A stretch of 64,000 nt of DNA from Streptomyces smyrnaeus. GTDB lineage: Bacteria; Actinomycetota; Actinomycetes; Streptomycetales; Streptomycetaceae. Of the stretch, positions 54,081 through 61,962 are shown piece after piece (the stretch's first letter is position 1; each line of letters opens with the position of its first letter). Both the position numbers and the translations under genes were made by a program. Below the pieces are notes generated by a model. That model saw nothing but the letters and a program-made list of their open reading frames with translations, was not told where the DNA came from and searched no databases. The stretch covers positions 1 to 64,000 of the forward strand of contig NZ_JAFFZM010000029.1 of the NCBI RefSeq assembly GCF_017676345.1. Direction: 5' to 3'.

Positions 54081-54086
54081 TACACT
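54081..54086 (+). promoter_or_regulatory. Candidate -10 box of the tRNA-Thr gene
   Basis: TACACT lies 20 bases upstream of the mature tRNA 5' end, the right distance for a short 5' leader. No good -35 is visible at normal spacing. Confidence 0.4.
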
Positions 54087-54105
54087 GCACGAGCGACGAC
54101 ACCCC

Positions 54106-54179
54106 GCCGCCTTAGCTCAGCTGGTTAGAGCATCTGTCTTGTAAACAGAAGGTCGTCGGTTCGAATCCGACAGGCGGCT
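54106..54179 (+). tRNA. tRNA-Thr (anticodon UGU)
   Basis: A 74-base tRNA. Acceptor stem GCCGCCT (54106-54112) pairs with AGGCGGC (54172-54178), discriminator T. The anticodon stem-loop is TCTGT-CTTGTAA-ACAGA with anticodon TGT, reading ACA threonine codons. The T arm GTCGG-TTCGAAT-CCGAC is canonical. CCA is not encoded. Its 3' half is the presumed integration site of the element that follows; the tRNA is intact. Confidence 0.96.
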
Positions 54180-54188
54180 CCGCAGGTC

Positions 54189-54224
54189 AGAGGCCCCGCA
54201 TCATGATCGATGCGGGGCCTCTTT
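54189..54224. terminator. 14-bp-stem terminator between tRNA-Thr and integrase
   Basis: AGAGGCCCCGCATC (54189-54202) pairs perfectly with GATGCGGGGCCTCT (54209-54222) around a 6-base loop, followed by TT. It can end both the tRNA and the leftward integrase transcripts. Confidence 0.85.
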
Positions 54225-54230
54225 CGTGCC

Positions 54231-54251
54231 GTACAGCAGCGAAGTACAGCA
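54231..54251. repeat. Direct repeat GTACAGCA x2, possible integrase arm sites
   Basis: GTACAGCA occurs at 54231-54238 and 54244-54251, 13 bases apart, between the tRNA and the integrase stop. Paired short repeats here may be integrase arm-binding sites of the attachment region. Confidence 0.35.
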
Positions 54252-54274
54252 ACCGGGGTGATCGTTACGGGCCG

Positions 54275-55537
54275 CTACGAGTCCTCGTCGGACTCCTCGG
54301 CGTCGTCCGGTGAGCTCTGGCCGAAGCCGCGGGAGAGCCGTTGTAGTGCTTCGCGGATCTCCTCGTCACTGGCCTCCGAGTACACGTCGAAGGTCATCGT
54401 GAACTTGGAGTGCCGCAAGATCCGCTGCGCCACCTTGGGGTGCACCTTCATCGCGACGAGCAGCGAACCGGTGGTGTGCCGAGTGTTCCGGAGCGGGATC
54501 GCGCGGACGCCGGCCTGGCGGATGCGGACGGCGAAGGCCCGGGTGAGGTTGCCGGGCTCGATCGGCGTCCCGTAGCGAGTGGTGAAGATCAGCCCATGCA
54601 CGTCCTGCCAGAGCTCTCCGGCCGCTTTTCGGTCCTCCTGTTGCTGCTGGCGGCGCTGGCGAAGCGCTGCGAGGCAGAGTTCCGGCAGGGGGAGGAAGTC
54701 CTCCGAGTCCTCCGTCTTCGTCTCGCGGTGCAGGACCTCACGGCCCGCGCGTTGGAGTTGGTGATCGATGTACAGCTCTCCGGCGTCGAAGTCGATGGAC
54801 TCCCACGTGAGGCCGAGGATCTCACCGCGCCGGAGCCCGAGAGTGAGCGCCAGGACCCACGCGGCGTACAGCGGGTCGTCCGAGGTGACGGCGTGCTCCA
54901 GGAAGCCGCTGGCTTCCCCGACGGACCACGCCTTGACCTTCCGGCGCCGGGGCTTCGGGACACGTACGAGCTTGGCGACGTTGCGCGGGATCTCCTCTTC
55001 GACCACGGCCTGACTCAGAGCCGCGCGGAGGGTGTCCCGGGCGATCTGGACGACCCGCCCGCTCGGGTACTGCTCGCAGCACTCGCCGATGGCGCAGCAG
55101 CGTTGCCGCTCGGGACGGCGATTGGCGTCCTTGCGCTGGGCGCAGCACTGGCAGGTGTCGGCGAGCTTCGTCAGCCACTCGCGCACGTCGCGAACCGTCA
55201 GCTTGTCGAGCCGCTTGGAGCCGAGGCGGGGCACGATGTAGAGGCGAGCGGCACCCTCGTACGCGACGTACGACAGGGGCGCCAGGTTGGGCTTCACGAC
55301 CGAGGTCAGCCAGTAGTCGAGGAAGGTGGCCACGGTGCGGTGCTGGGTGGCCACCGGGCCCTTCTTGGCCTCGTTGTGGAGCTTCAGCCACTTCTCGTGG
55401 ACCTCCGGGCGGGTCTTGCCGTAGACGTACTTGCGCTTGCGCTTGCCGTCCGGGGTGGTGACCCAGACGTACGCGGCGAAGCCACCGTTGCGGTACGGGT
55501 AGATGGAGCCTTCGCCGTTGCCCCGCTTGCCGCTCAT
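54275..55537 (-). CDS. int: tyrosine-recombinase integrase
   Basis: A 420-residue site-specific recombinase that integrates and excises the element. The N-terminal arm-binding region (GNGEGSIYPYRNGGFAAYVWV) is followed by a core-binding domain. That domain includes a Cys-rich insert (TCQCCAQRK, then RCCAIGECCEQYP; seven Cys). The catalytic domain has LGLRRGEILGLTW (Arg), TRHTTGSLLVAM (His/Arg region) and nucleophile Tyr in FDVYSEAS. ATG 55537 overlaps the excisionase stop (ATGA). Acidic Asp/Glu/Ser tail at the end. Confidence 0.93.
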   Translation of the reverse strand: MSGKRGNGEGSIYPYRNGGFAAYVWVTTPDGKRKRKYVYGKTRPEVHEKWLKLHNEAKKGPVATQHRTVATFLDYWLTSVVKPNLAPLSYVAYEGAARLYIVPRLGSKRLDKLTVRDVREWLTKLADTCQCCAQRKDANRRPERQRCCAIGECCEQYPSGRVVQIARDTLRAALSQAVVEEEIPRNVAKLVRVPKPRRRKVKAWSVGEASGFLEHAVTSDDPLYAAWVLALTLGLRRGEILGLTWESIDFDAGELYIDHQLQRAGREVLHRETKTEDSEDFLPLPELCLAALRQRRQQQQEDRKAAGELWQDVHGLIFTTRYGTPIEPGNLTRAFAVRIRQAGVRAIPLRNTRHTTGSLLVAMKVHPKVAQRILRHSKFTMTFDVYSEASDEEIREALQRLSRGFGQSSPDDAEESDEDS

Positions 55538-55764
55538 GCGGACCACCCCAAGACGTCGGTGCCGGCCTCGGCTTCCTCGGCGCAGCGGTTCACGTAGTCG
55601 TCCACCCAGGCCGGGAGAATGCGACGGTTACGGCCGACCTTGACCGAACGGATCTCACCGGTCAGGACGAGCATCTTGGTCTTGGAAAGGCCGAAGCCGA
55701 GCATGGCGGCGACTTCAGCCGTGGTGTGCCACTTGGGCGTGATGGTGGTCGTGGTCGCCGTCAT
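55534..55764 (-). CDS. xis: excisionase (MerR-type helix-turn-helix)
   Basis: A 76-residue DNA-binding protein of the AICE excisionase type: WHTTAEVAAMLGFGLSKTKM (about 12-31) is the helix-turn-helix and RSVKVGRNRRILPAWVDDYV the wing. It directs the integrase toward excision. The ATG at 55764 overlaps the repSA stop and its own stop overlaps the integrase start, each by four bases, so the three proteins are made in step. GGAGA lies upstream. Confidence 0.9.
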   Translation of the reverse strand: MTATTTTITPKWHTTAEVAAMLGFGLSKTKMLVLTGEIRSVKVGRNRRILPAWVDDYVNRCAEEAEAGTDVLGWSA

Positions 55765-57140
55765 CGGGCGCTGTCTCCTTCCAGGGTGTGGGTTGTTGGA
55801 GCGTCGGCAAGGGAAGCGGATAGCCACTGCTCGGTGGAGGTGAGGCCGGTTCCGGCGTAGGTCCAGTGGGCGAGGACGAGCGTCGTTTGCTCGCTGTCCA
55901 CCGGCTGTGGAACCTCTCCATGTGCGATGGCGGCTTGGAGGCGGCGCCATTCGGCGCGGGCGGTGCGGAGGGCTCCGAGGGTGGTGGAGTAGCGGCGGGT
56001 CTTGGTGGAGAAGTGGCCCCGGAAGCCGAGCATGTGAGCCCAGGCCCGCAGGCGGAGGTGGGCGAGGTCCTTGCGTGCGCCGAGGGCCCAGGCGGTGCGG
56101 ATGAGGCGTTCCGCATGCGGGGGCAGGTTGAGGGCGGCCAGCTCGGCGACGAACCGCAGGCGGCGATCCAGGGTGCCCGTCGCTGTCTCGGCGCCCTTGG
56201 TGGCGTACTTGGCGATGTAGGCCGCCACCGCGCGGTCGGTCAACGCCTCGCCGCCGTCAAGGTCGGGCCCGTGGATGGTGCGGATGTCGAGCTGGCGACC
56301 GAACGCGAACGTGTGGGTACGGCCGTCGAGGACCGGACCGGGCACGACCGCGCGGGATGCGGCGGCGCGGATTGCGTCGGTCAGCAGCTCGGCAGACGCC
56401 CAGTGCGGGGGACGGGATTCGCCGCCTGCCGGGCCGTCGAGGCGGATGACGGCGTGAAAGTGGACGGCCCCACGCTTCTGATACTCGGCCACCTTCGCGA
56501 AGGACACCCGGGCCCGCTCCGGGAGCTCTCGCTGCGTCAGGCCCGCGCGGCGTGCGATCTCGCGACGCAGGTGGATGGTAAAGCGACGCCAGAGCATGCC
56601 CGCGTGGGCGTTCCAGAGCACCGCGGATTCGTAGTCGTACCGGTCGGGGTTGAGCGGTGTGCCCAGTGCCGGGTCCTCGGCAGTGTGGCGACGGCCGCAG
56701 CGGCACGGGCGGGGACGGCCCTGCGTGGTGGGCCGGTTGTGGACCGGGCCGAAGCTCGGCGCGGTGAACGTCGCAAAGACGCGCGGGTGCGTGGTGACAT
56801 CTTCCGGGGTTCCTTTGCCGCCGCGTAGTCCGGCGGTGATGAGGTGGAAGGTGTCGCGGCGGTAGGTCTCGGCGCAGGCCGCACAGCGGGTGATGCGGCG
56901 GTTGCCGCACCGGACCAGGAGGTCACCGGCGGGCAGTTCGGCAGAGTCGAGACGGCGCAAGGCCGGACCGATCTCGCCGGTGGTGGTGTCTACCTGGTGT
57001 TCGGTGCGGTGGCCGGCCAGGCGGATGGGATTGGTGCAGCCGCCCAGGCCGGAGAGCTGGCGGAGGATACCAGGCAGGGTGCCGGATGCGGCGAGGTTTC
57101 CCAGCTCTGCGAGCGGGGGCGGGGTGGGGCGGGTGATGAT
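55761..57140 (-). CDS. repSA: AICE replication initiator RepSA-like (start codon uncertain, possibly ATC)
   Basis: A rolling-circle-type initiator, about 459 residues if read from 57140, the usual family length. Motifs: RCGNRRITRCAACAETYRRD (Cys pair), the HUH-like GAVHFHAVIRLDG and the YxxK-like YIAKYATKGAE. Coding sequence (CTNPIRLAGHRTEHQVDTTT) extends upstream of the first canonical in-frame start, a TTG at 56960. Further up there is no ATG, GTG or TTG back to the stop at 57234, yet AAGGAG stands seven bases before the ATC at 57140. Either ATC is used or the gene is altered at its start. Confidence 0.8.
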   Translation of the reverse strand: MITRPTPPPLAELGNLAASGTLPGILRQLSGLGGCTNPIRLAGHRTEHQVDTTTGEIGPALRRLDSAELPAGDLLVRCGNRRITRCAACAETYRRDTFHLITAGLRGGKGTPEDVTTHPRVFATFTAPSFGPVHNRPTTQGRPRPCRCGRRHTAEDPALGTPLNPDRYDYESAVLWNAHAGMLWRRFTIHLRREIARRAGLTQRELPERARVSFAKVAEYQKRGAVHFHAVIRLDGPAGGESRPPHWASAELLTDAIRAAASRAVVPGPVLDGRTHTFAFGRQLDIRTIHGPDLDGGEALTDRAVAAYIAKYATKGAETATGTLDRRLRFVAELAALNLPPHAERLIRTAWALGARKDLAHLRLRAWAHMLGFRGHFSTKTRRYSTTLGALRTARAEWRRLQAAIAHGEVPQPVDSEQTTLVLAHWTYAGTGLTSTEQWLSASLADAPTTHTLEGDSAR

Positions 57141-57233
57141 GGCTGTACTCCTTCTCAGGCTTTTGGGTCGGGAAGGTGGTGGGCTTCCGGGGCGGCGGAT
57201 GCTTGGCGGTATCGAGGCCGCCCCGGGAGCCGT

Positions 57234-57500
57234 TCAGCGGTTGCGGCGCTGGGCGTTGAGCAGCGAGCGCATGACGACGGCGGCCACGGCTACAGAGATG
57301 GCCGAGACGGCGACAGCCGTCAGCAGGGCCGTAAGCACGACGCCGCCCACCAGGACGAGGCCGACAGCGCCCGTGCTGACGGAAGGCAGCGACCGACGCG
57401 GGGCCGGGGCAGCGTGCTGGCAGGAGCAGGCCGGTTCGTGTGCGTGTGTCGTTGTGGCCGGGAGGTTTGGGGCCGGGGGAAGTTGCGGGCGGAGGAGCAT
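57234..57500 (-). CDS. small AICE membrane protein
   Basis: An 88-residue protein with a Pro/His-rich N-terminus containing a Cys pair (EPACSCQHA) and one long or two short hydrophobic segments (about 44-78, GAVGLVLVGGVVLTALLTAV). It lies between the transfer genes and repSA on the same strand. Similar small membrane proteins in pSAM2-type elements take part in spread (pock formation), which is the likely role. Confidence 0.65.
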   Translation of the reverse strand: MLLRPQLPPAPNLPATTTHAHEPACSCQHAAPAPRRSLPSVSTGAVGLVLVGGVVLTALLTAVAVSAISVAVAAVVMRSLLNAQRRNR

Positions 57501-57513
57501 GGTGGGTCTCCGT

Positions 57514-57708
57514 TCAGTCGTGGTTGCCGTTGACGGTCTCGACCCCGTTGCGGGTGCCGTTGTCGATGGCGGGGGCGAGGAAGGTGTCGGCGAGGTAGAA
57601 GCCGAAGAGGGCGATCACGACCACGAGCCAGACGCGGACGCCGAGGAACTTCACAGCGCCCCAGACCAGCAGGCCCAGGACCACCACCAGGGGCAGCTCT
57701 ACGTTCAC
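57514..57708 (-). CDS. small AICE membrane protein (64 aa)
   Basis: A 64-residue protein, GTG 57708 with AAGGAG upstream, two hydrophobic segments (about 4-18 and 24-42, VWLVVVIALFGFYLADTF) and a polar tail. Its length and position match a small spread/transfer protein of AICEs; no enzymatic motif. Confidence 0.65.
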   Translation of the reverse strand: MNVELPLVVVLGLLVWGAVKFLGVRVWLVVVIALFGFYLADTFLAPAIDNGTRNGVETVNGNHD

Positions 57709-57731
57709 GGGGTGGGTCTCCTTATGGGCGG

Positions 57732-57923
57732 TCAGCGGGCGGGGCAGCGGTGGGTGCGGGCGGCCAGCTCGGCGGCGGCGCGCGAGTCGTAGTCGGCGGA
57801 GAAGCCGCAACGGGGTGCGGTGCAGGCGGCGGTGTGCTTCTCACGTCCCCGGCCGTCGTTGGCGGTGCCGACCTGCACGGGGCCGATGCGAGTCACGGAA
57901 CGGAAGCGGCGGTTGAGCGGCAT
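57732..57923 (-). CDS. mobile element transfer protein (63 aa)
   Basis: A 63-residue soluble protein starting MPLNRRFRSVTRIGPVQVGT with a Cys/His pattern CTAPRCGFSADYDSRAAAEL and ending ARTHRCPAR. The Cys-x4-Cys and His-x-Cys spacing suggests a small zinc ribbon. It is a well-known conserved component of Streptomyces AICEs of uncertain role. Confidence 0.8.
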   Translation of the reverse strand: MPLNRRFRSVTRIGPVQVGTANDGRGREKHTAACTAPRCGFSADYDSRAAAELAARTHRCPAR

Positions 57924-57943
57924 GACGAGTCCTCCAGTGCGGG

Positions 57944-58591
57944 TCAGGTGAGTTGGGCGGCGATCTGGTCAGCGAGAGGGGCGGGGACGCCGAGACGGGC
58001 GCGGAGGGTGGCGGCATCGATCGGGGAGCCGGTACGCGTTTGGTGGGCGTCGGCGATCTTGCGGGCGTGGTCGACCAGCGCGGCCGGTACCGGCGTTGTC
58101 GGCGCGGGCGGATCTGCCGGAGCCGGAGCCGGAGGCGGGGCCGATGGCTCGGCGGCGGGTGCGGGCGCTGGGTCACGTACGGCGCCCGGCGCATGCGCTG
58201 CCTCGTCTGCGGCGTCCGACGATGGTGTCGGCACGCTGTGCGCGAGGAGGGTTCCGCCGAGGAAGGCCAGCGCGGGCCATCCGGCGACGAGGATGCGCAG
58301 CCAGTCGGGCACATCGCCCAGGTCGAGAAGTCCGGCAGTGGCAATGTTGGCGCCCAGGGATGCCGCGAGGGCGACGAGGAACCAGCACCAGCCCGCCGCC
58401 CGGTCACGACCCGAGCGCAGCCGCCGCCAGGCCGCGACCAACAGCAGATCGACCGAGACCGGATAGGCCCACGCCTTCCAGCCGTCTTGTCCGGCTGCCG
58501 AGGCCAGGTCGTGCAGGTGCGCGAAGGACAGCGCGGCAGCGATGACCGCCTGCACGAGCACGGCATCGACGCGGGCGAGTCGGGCGCGCAT
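57944..58591 (-). CDS. DUF2637 / SpdB-like membrane protein
   Basis: A 215-residue protein. Four hydrophobic segments in the first 120 residues (VLVQAVIAAALSFAHLHDLA, AWAYPVSVDLLLVAAWRRL, WFLVALAASLGANIATAGLL, RILVAGWPALAFLGGTLLA) form the DUF2637 domain. A Pro/Ala-rich linker leads to a small helical C-terminal domain that looks DNA-binding (GSPIDAATLRARLGVP). Relatives are Spd proteins acting in intramycelial plasmid spread. ATG 58591 has AGGAGG eight bases before it. Confidence 0.82.
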   Translation of the reverse strand: MRARLARVDAVLVQAVIAAALSFAHLHDLASAAGQDGWKAWAYPVSVDLLLVAAWRRLRSGRDRAAGWCWFLVALAASLGANIATAGLLDLGDVPDWLRILVAGWPALAFLGGTLLAHSVPTPSSDAADEAAHAPGAVRDPAPAPAAEPSAPPPAPAPADPPAPTTPVPAALVDHARKIADAHQTRTGSPIDAATLRARLGVPAPLADQIAAQLT

Positions 58592-58679
58592 TGGGGGCAC
58601 CTCCTTTCGGTTTTCGGCATGCGAGGGGTAGGGAGTTGGCGCGAGGCGGACGCGCCGGCCGAATTGGAGAGTGGCGGGG

Positions 58680-60047
58680 TCAGGCGGTAGCGGGCCGGGT
58701 CTTGGTCAGCGAGGTAGACCGGACGGCGGGAACAGCAGGCCGGAACGGCTGGAGGGCAGGCAGGTCGGGCACCAGATCGGCGGCGCGCTCACAACGGGCG
58801 GCAGCATCAGCCAGGGACAGGTACGGAGTGCGGATGCGAGACCAGCCGCCGGACGTGTCACCGACGACAGCCAGCCCAGGCCGCTCAGGGGCGATGGTGC
58901 AGGCGGCGCCGACCGCTTCGGGGGCGATGTCGCCCAGCGCCATCTTGGCCGAGGGTTCATCGTTCACCCGGTGGCAGACCCGTCCGGAGAGCTGGGCCCG
59001 GAGCATGGTTGCGCCCTTGCCCAGCTCAGCGCCGAAGCGCTGCCCGCACACCTCCAGGTAGATCCCGGCGGCGCGGCCGAGCTGGGCGAGGCGGATGAGC
59101 TGGGTGACCATCTCATCCCGCCGTTCCTCGTCCTTGCGGGAGGCGACGAGGAACAGTTCGGCCACCTCATCCACGAACAGCACCACCGGCACCGGGCGTT
59201 CGCTCTCCGGCAGTCCCCACACATCCGAGGTGATCTCTTCATCCGGAGTCGAGGGGGCGATGCCCTGCCGGGCCCGTATCAGGTCGTAGCGGTCCTCCAT
59301 TTCCTTGACCAGTGCAGGCAGCAGCTCAGCAGCCTGATCAGGGTCAGTGGCCAGCGCGGAGAGGCGAGGGGCGAACGGCGCCAGCTCAACCCCCCGCTTG
59401 CAGTCGATACCGGCCAGCGCGACCGGCTGCCCGGCGAGCCCGGTGATCAGGTGCCGCAGGTACATGGACTTGCCCGACAGCGTCGCCCCGAGCACCAGCT
59501 CATGCGGGATGGCGAGGAAGTCGCGTAGGAACGCGGTTGCGTCCTCCCGCAGCGCCACCGGCACCCGCAGGAACCCGCCGCCTGCCTTACGCGGCATGTG
59601 TACCTGCCGCAACACGTCGAAGCCGACGAGCCGCAGTTCGACCACACCAGGCTTCACCGGCTCGACGTACACAGCGTGCACACCCCACGCATGCCGCAGC
59701 CGCTCAGCAGACGCCGCCACATCGGCAGGTTCCTGCCCCGGAGCCAGCCGAAGCCGCAGGCGAAGACCCGTCGAGGTCGGCCGCAGCATCCCCCGCCGAG
59801 GAGGCACCGGCCGCACCTCCCGCCGCATCGTGGCCCGCACGGCCAGCGCCCGCAGGCGGGAAGGCTCCACCGTCAGCCCGCACGAGTCCATGACCGACCC
59901 GTAGGAGCCCACCAGGCGTAGAGCCGAGGCAGGCATGCCCACCGTGGACCAGTACGCGGCCGGGTGCCGAGCCCGGAGGTAGGCAGCACCGCCACCCAGT
60001 GCGGCAACCGGGCCGCCCACCTCCATCAGCGTCATCAGCTCAGACAC
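58680..60047 (-). CDS. FtsK/SpoIIIE-type DNA translocase (TraB/TraSA-like)
   Basis: A 455-residue conjugation ATPase. Walker A GATLSGKS (187-194), Walker B VVLFVDEVAE (Asp293), and the FtsK-like GQRFGAELGKGATMLRAQLS region are present. One weak N-terminal membrane segment only. Such proteins alone move double-stranded DNA between hyphae in Streptomyces. GTG 60047. The C-terminal part ends Ser/Thr/Pro-rich and may include the DNA-recognition winged helix in reduced form. Confidence 0.9.
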   Translation of the reverse strand: MSELMTLMEVGGPVAALGGGAAYLRARHPAAYWSTVGMPASALRLVGSYGSVMDSCGLTVEPSRLRALAVRATMRREVRPVPPRRGMLRPTSTGLRLRLRLAPGQEPADVAASAERLRHAWGVHAVYVEPVKPGVVELRLVGFDVLRQVHMPRKAGGGFLRVPVALREDATAFLRDFLAIPHELVLGATLSGKSMYLRHLITGLAGQPVALAGIDCKRGVELAPFAPRLSALATDPDQAAELLPALVKEMEDRYDLIRARQGIAPSTPDEEITSDVWGLPESERPVPVVLFVDEVAELFLVASRKDEERRDEMVTQLIRLAQLGRAAGIYLEVCGQRFGAELGKGATMLRAQLSGRVCHRVNDEPSAKMALGDIAPEAVGAACTIAPERPGLAVVGDTSGGWSRIRTPYLSLADAAARCERAADLVPDLPALQPFRPAVPAVRSTSLTKTRPATA

Positions 60048-60050
60048 GGG

Positions 60051-60401
60051 TCAGGCCCTCACGCCAGCCGGAACAGCGCCCGGGGCGACTGCGGCAGCCC
60101 TGTAGGCGATGCCGTGCCGCTGCTGCCCGTTGAACACCGACTCCCACGGCCGCGCCACCAGACCCGGCAGGGAGACCGGAGCCCCCAGCGTCAGCCCTTC
60201 GGTGATGCCGCTCTCAGGCACGGTCACGTGGATCAGCGAGGACTCACCCTCATCGATGTAGACCACGCCGACCTTCATCAGCGTCTCACCGCTGGTGGCG
60301 TCCTTTGCCACCTCGCCCGTCTGGCGGTCCCGCACCTTCGGTGCAGGTGCTTCGGTCAACAGGATCGTGGCGGTAGAGGTCTCAACTCGGATGGTGCGCA
60401 A
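60051..60401 (-). CDS. SCO3933-family AICE regulatory protein
   Basis: A 116-residue beta-rich protein matching the SCO3933 family from its start MRTIRVETSTATILLTEAP, KVRDRQTGEVAKDATSGE, and LTLGAPVSLPGLVARPWES. TTG start with GAAGGAGAG upstream. It stands just before the translocase gene and probably heads the transfer operon driven from the operator-rich region to the right. Confidence 0.8.
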   Translation of the reverse strand: MRTIRVETSTATILLTEAPAPKVRDRQTGEVAKDATSGETLMKVGVVYIDEGESSLIHVTVPESGITEGLTLGAPVSLPGLVARPWESVFNGQQRHGIAYRAAAVAPGAVPAGVRA

Positions 60402-60442
60402 GGTCGTTCTCTCCTTCGTACGTACACCGAGAGGTGAGAGCT

Positions 60443-60457
60443 AGTCGTCTAGACAAG
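60443..60457. promoter_or_regulatory. Candidate GntR (KorSA) operator A
   Basis: AGTCGTCTAGACAAG contains GTCTAGAC, an exact HutC-subfamily GTnTAnAC site, 42 bases upstream of the transfer-operon start. Confidence 0.6.
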
Positions 60458-60521
60458 CCCTCTCGTGGTAGATCCCCGGCGAGCTGTCGGGGTGCGAACC
60501 ACTGTGCCATAACTCTTGGCC

Positions 60522-60537
60522 ACTCGTCTATACGAGT
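60522..60537. promoter_or_regulatory. Candidate GntR (KorSA) operator B
   Basis: ACTCGTCTATACGAGT is a 16-base near-perfect palindrome containing GTCTATAC, again GTnTAnAC, in the 60402-60606 intergenic region. Confidence 0.6.
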
Positions 60538-60606
60538 ATGCCTCTGCGTGTGTACGAGTTCGGGGAGGCGACCCAGCACCATGGTTGCCAGAGCTCCCAA
60601 CGGGCC

Positions 60607-61395
60607 TCAGTTAGCGGGGAGTTGATAGGCGAGCACGTAGGCGTCGGCAGCCATCACGGTGTCGCAGACCTCCACCGCACGCCCTTCGGTGTCGTAGGCG
60701 GTGCGGATCAGGCTGATCACGGGCACACCGGAAGACAGTCGAAGCATCTTCACCTCGGCCGGGGAGGGCATCCGGGCGCGGACTTCTTCGTCGAAGTGGT
60801 CCAGGCGGTGCCCCAGCTCTGCCAGCCGGGCGTAGATGCCGCCGGGTCCGGGGTTGGGTTCGGCGATCTGCGTACCGCGTGCCAGATCCAGGGGCAGGTA
60901 CGAGACGGCGAACTCGACCGGCCGACCATCCAGCAGATAACGCCGACGACGGGCGAGGACCTTGCGGGCCGATCCGAGCCGCGCGGAGATGTCCGGAGTA
61001 GGCTTCTCTTCCCGCACCTCCAGGCTGTCCACCTCGGGCTTGCTCCCCGCGGCTTCCGCCTCCACCGTGAACGCAGACTTCCCCTGATCACGATGCCGCC
61101 GCGCGAACCGGTCCGAGGCCAGCCGCCGCACAGGGGGCCGTGGCCGGACGAAGACGCCCTTCCCGTGCTCGGAGGAGACCAGTCCTTCACTCTGGAGGAT
61201 CGAGAGTGCGTTGCGGACGGTCATCCGGGAGACCCCGAAGTGCTCGACCAGCTCTGACTCGGAGGGCAGCTTGGCGCCTTCCTTGAAGCGGCCCTTGTCG
61301 ATGGCTTCCCGGATCTGGTCGGCGATCTGTCGGAAGACCGCTCGGTCGCTGGTGGGGTCCAGCGCCCCGAGAATGCCGGAGGGAAGAGCCGCCAT
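60607..61395 (-). CDS. GntR/HutC-family repressor (KorSA-like)
   Basis: A 262-residue repressor: winged helix (KLPSESELVEHFGVSRMTVR, about 42-61, then NALSILQSEGLVSSEHGKGV) and UTRA effector domain (about 100-255, ARRRRYLLDGRPVEFAVSYL, AYDTEGRAVEVCDTVMAAD). In pSAM2 the GntR protein KorSA represses pra and transfer functions. AAGGAG lies before ATG 61395. The four operator-like sites around it suggest the same circuit including autorepression. Confidence 0.9.
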   Translation of the reverse strand: MAALPSGILGALDPTSDRAVFRQIADQIREAIDKGRFKEGAKLPSESELVEHFGVSRMTVRNALSILQSEGLVSSEHGKGVFVRPRPPVRRLASDRFARRHRDQGKSAFTVEAEAAGSKPEVDSLEVREEKPTPDISARLGSARKVLARRRRYLLDGRPVEFAVSYLPLDLARGTQIAEPNPGPGGIYARLAELGHRLDHFDEEVRARMPSPAEVKMLRLSSGVPVISLIRTAYDTEGRAVEVCDTVMAADAYVLAYQLPAN

Positions 61396-61412
61396 GGTGT
61401 GTACTCCTTTGG

Positions 61413-61427
61413 ATATCTAGACGAGAT
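61413..61427. promoter_or_regulatory. Candidate GntR (KorSA) operator C
   Basis: ATATCTAGACGAGAT (minus strand CTCGTCTAGATAT) lies between the divergent repressor and NUDIX genes, 18 bases from the repressor start, a natural autoregulatory position. Confidence 0.55.
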
Positions 61428-61482
61428 GCTGAGTGCTGTTGCTACGGTGGAGAAGCCTAGCCATCTGAGGGGACCGAGGAAC

Positions 61483-61917
61483 GTGAGTAGCGCAGAGCGC
61501 CCCCACTCCGTGAGCGTCGCGGGGGTCATCGTTGACGACGCGGGCCGAGCGCTGCTCATCCAGCGCCGCGACAACGGCCGGTGGGAGCCGCCCGGCGGCG
61601 TCCTGGAGCCCGGGGAGACTATCCCCGACGCTCTCCAGCGCGAGATCCTCGAAGAGACCGGGTACAAGATCGCTCTCCCGGCGACGCTGACCGGCGTCTA
61701 CAAGAACATGACGGGCTTGATCGTCTCGATGGTCTTCCGCTGCGAAGCGGTCGATGGCTCCCCGACGACCGGGGCGGAGACCTACGCGCTTCGCTGGGCC
61801 ACCCGCGAAGAGGTCACCGAGCTCACCGACGAGGCATACGCGGTCCGCGTCCTGGATGCGCTCGACGGGGCATCGCCGCCGGCCGTCCGGGCTCACGACG
61901 GCGTGCGACTCGTCTAG
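61483..61917 (+). CDS. NUDIX hydrolase (Pra-like AICE regulator)
   Basis: A 144-residue NUDIX protein with the box GGVLEPGETIPDALQREILEETG (family GX5EX7REUXEEXGU; residues about 40-62). In pSAM2 the NUDIX protein Pra promotes replication and transfer and is repressed by KorSA. GTG 61483 is preferred because operator C and a probable promoter overlap the alternative starts ATG 61426 and GTG 61399. Its stop codon lies within operator-like site D. Confidence 0.87.
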   Translation: MSSAERPHSVSVAGVIVDDAGRALLIQRRDNGRWEPPGGVLEPGETIPDALQREILEETGYKIALPATLTGVYKNMTGLIVSMVFRCEAVDGSPTTGAETYALRWATREEVTELTDEAYAVRVLDALDGASPPAVRAHDGVRLV

Positions 61918-61921
61918 AACA
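61908..61921. promoter_or_regulatory. Candidate GntR (KorSA) operator D
   Basis: ACTCGTCTAGAACA shares the CTCGTCTA half with sites B and C, overlaps the NUDIX stop and precedes the ATP-binding gene at 61963, which may thus share the control. Confidence 0.45.
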
Positions 61922-61962
61922 CTTCCACTACCCATAGCGGCCACCAGCATGGAGGAACTTGT

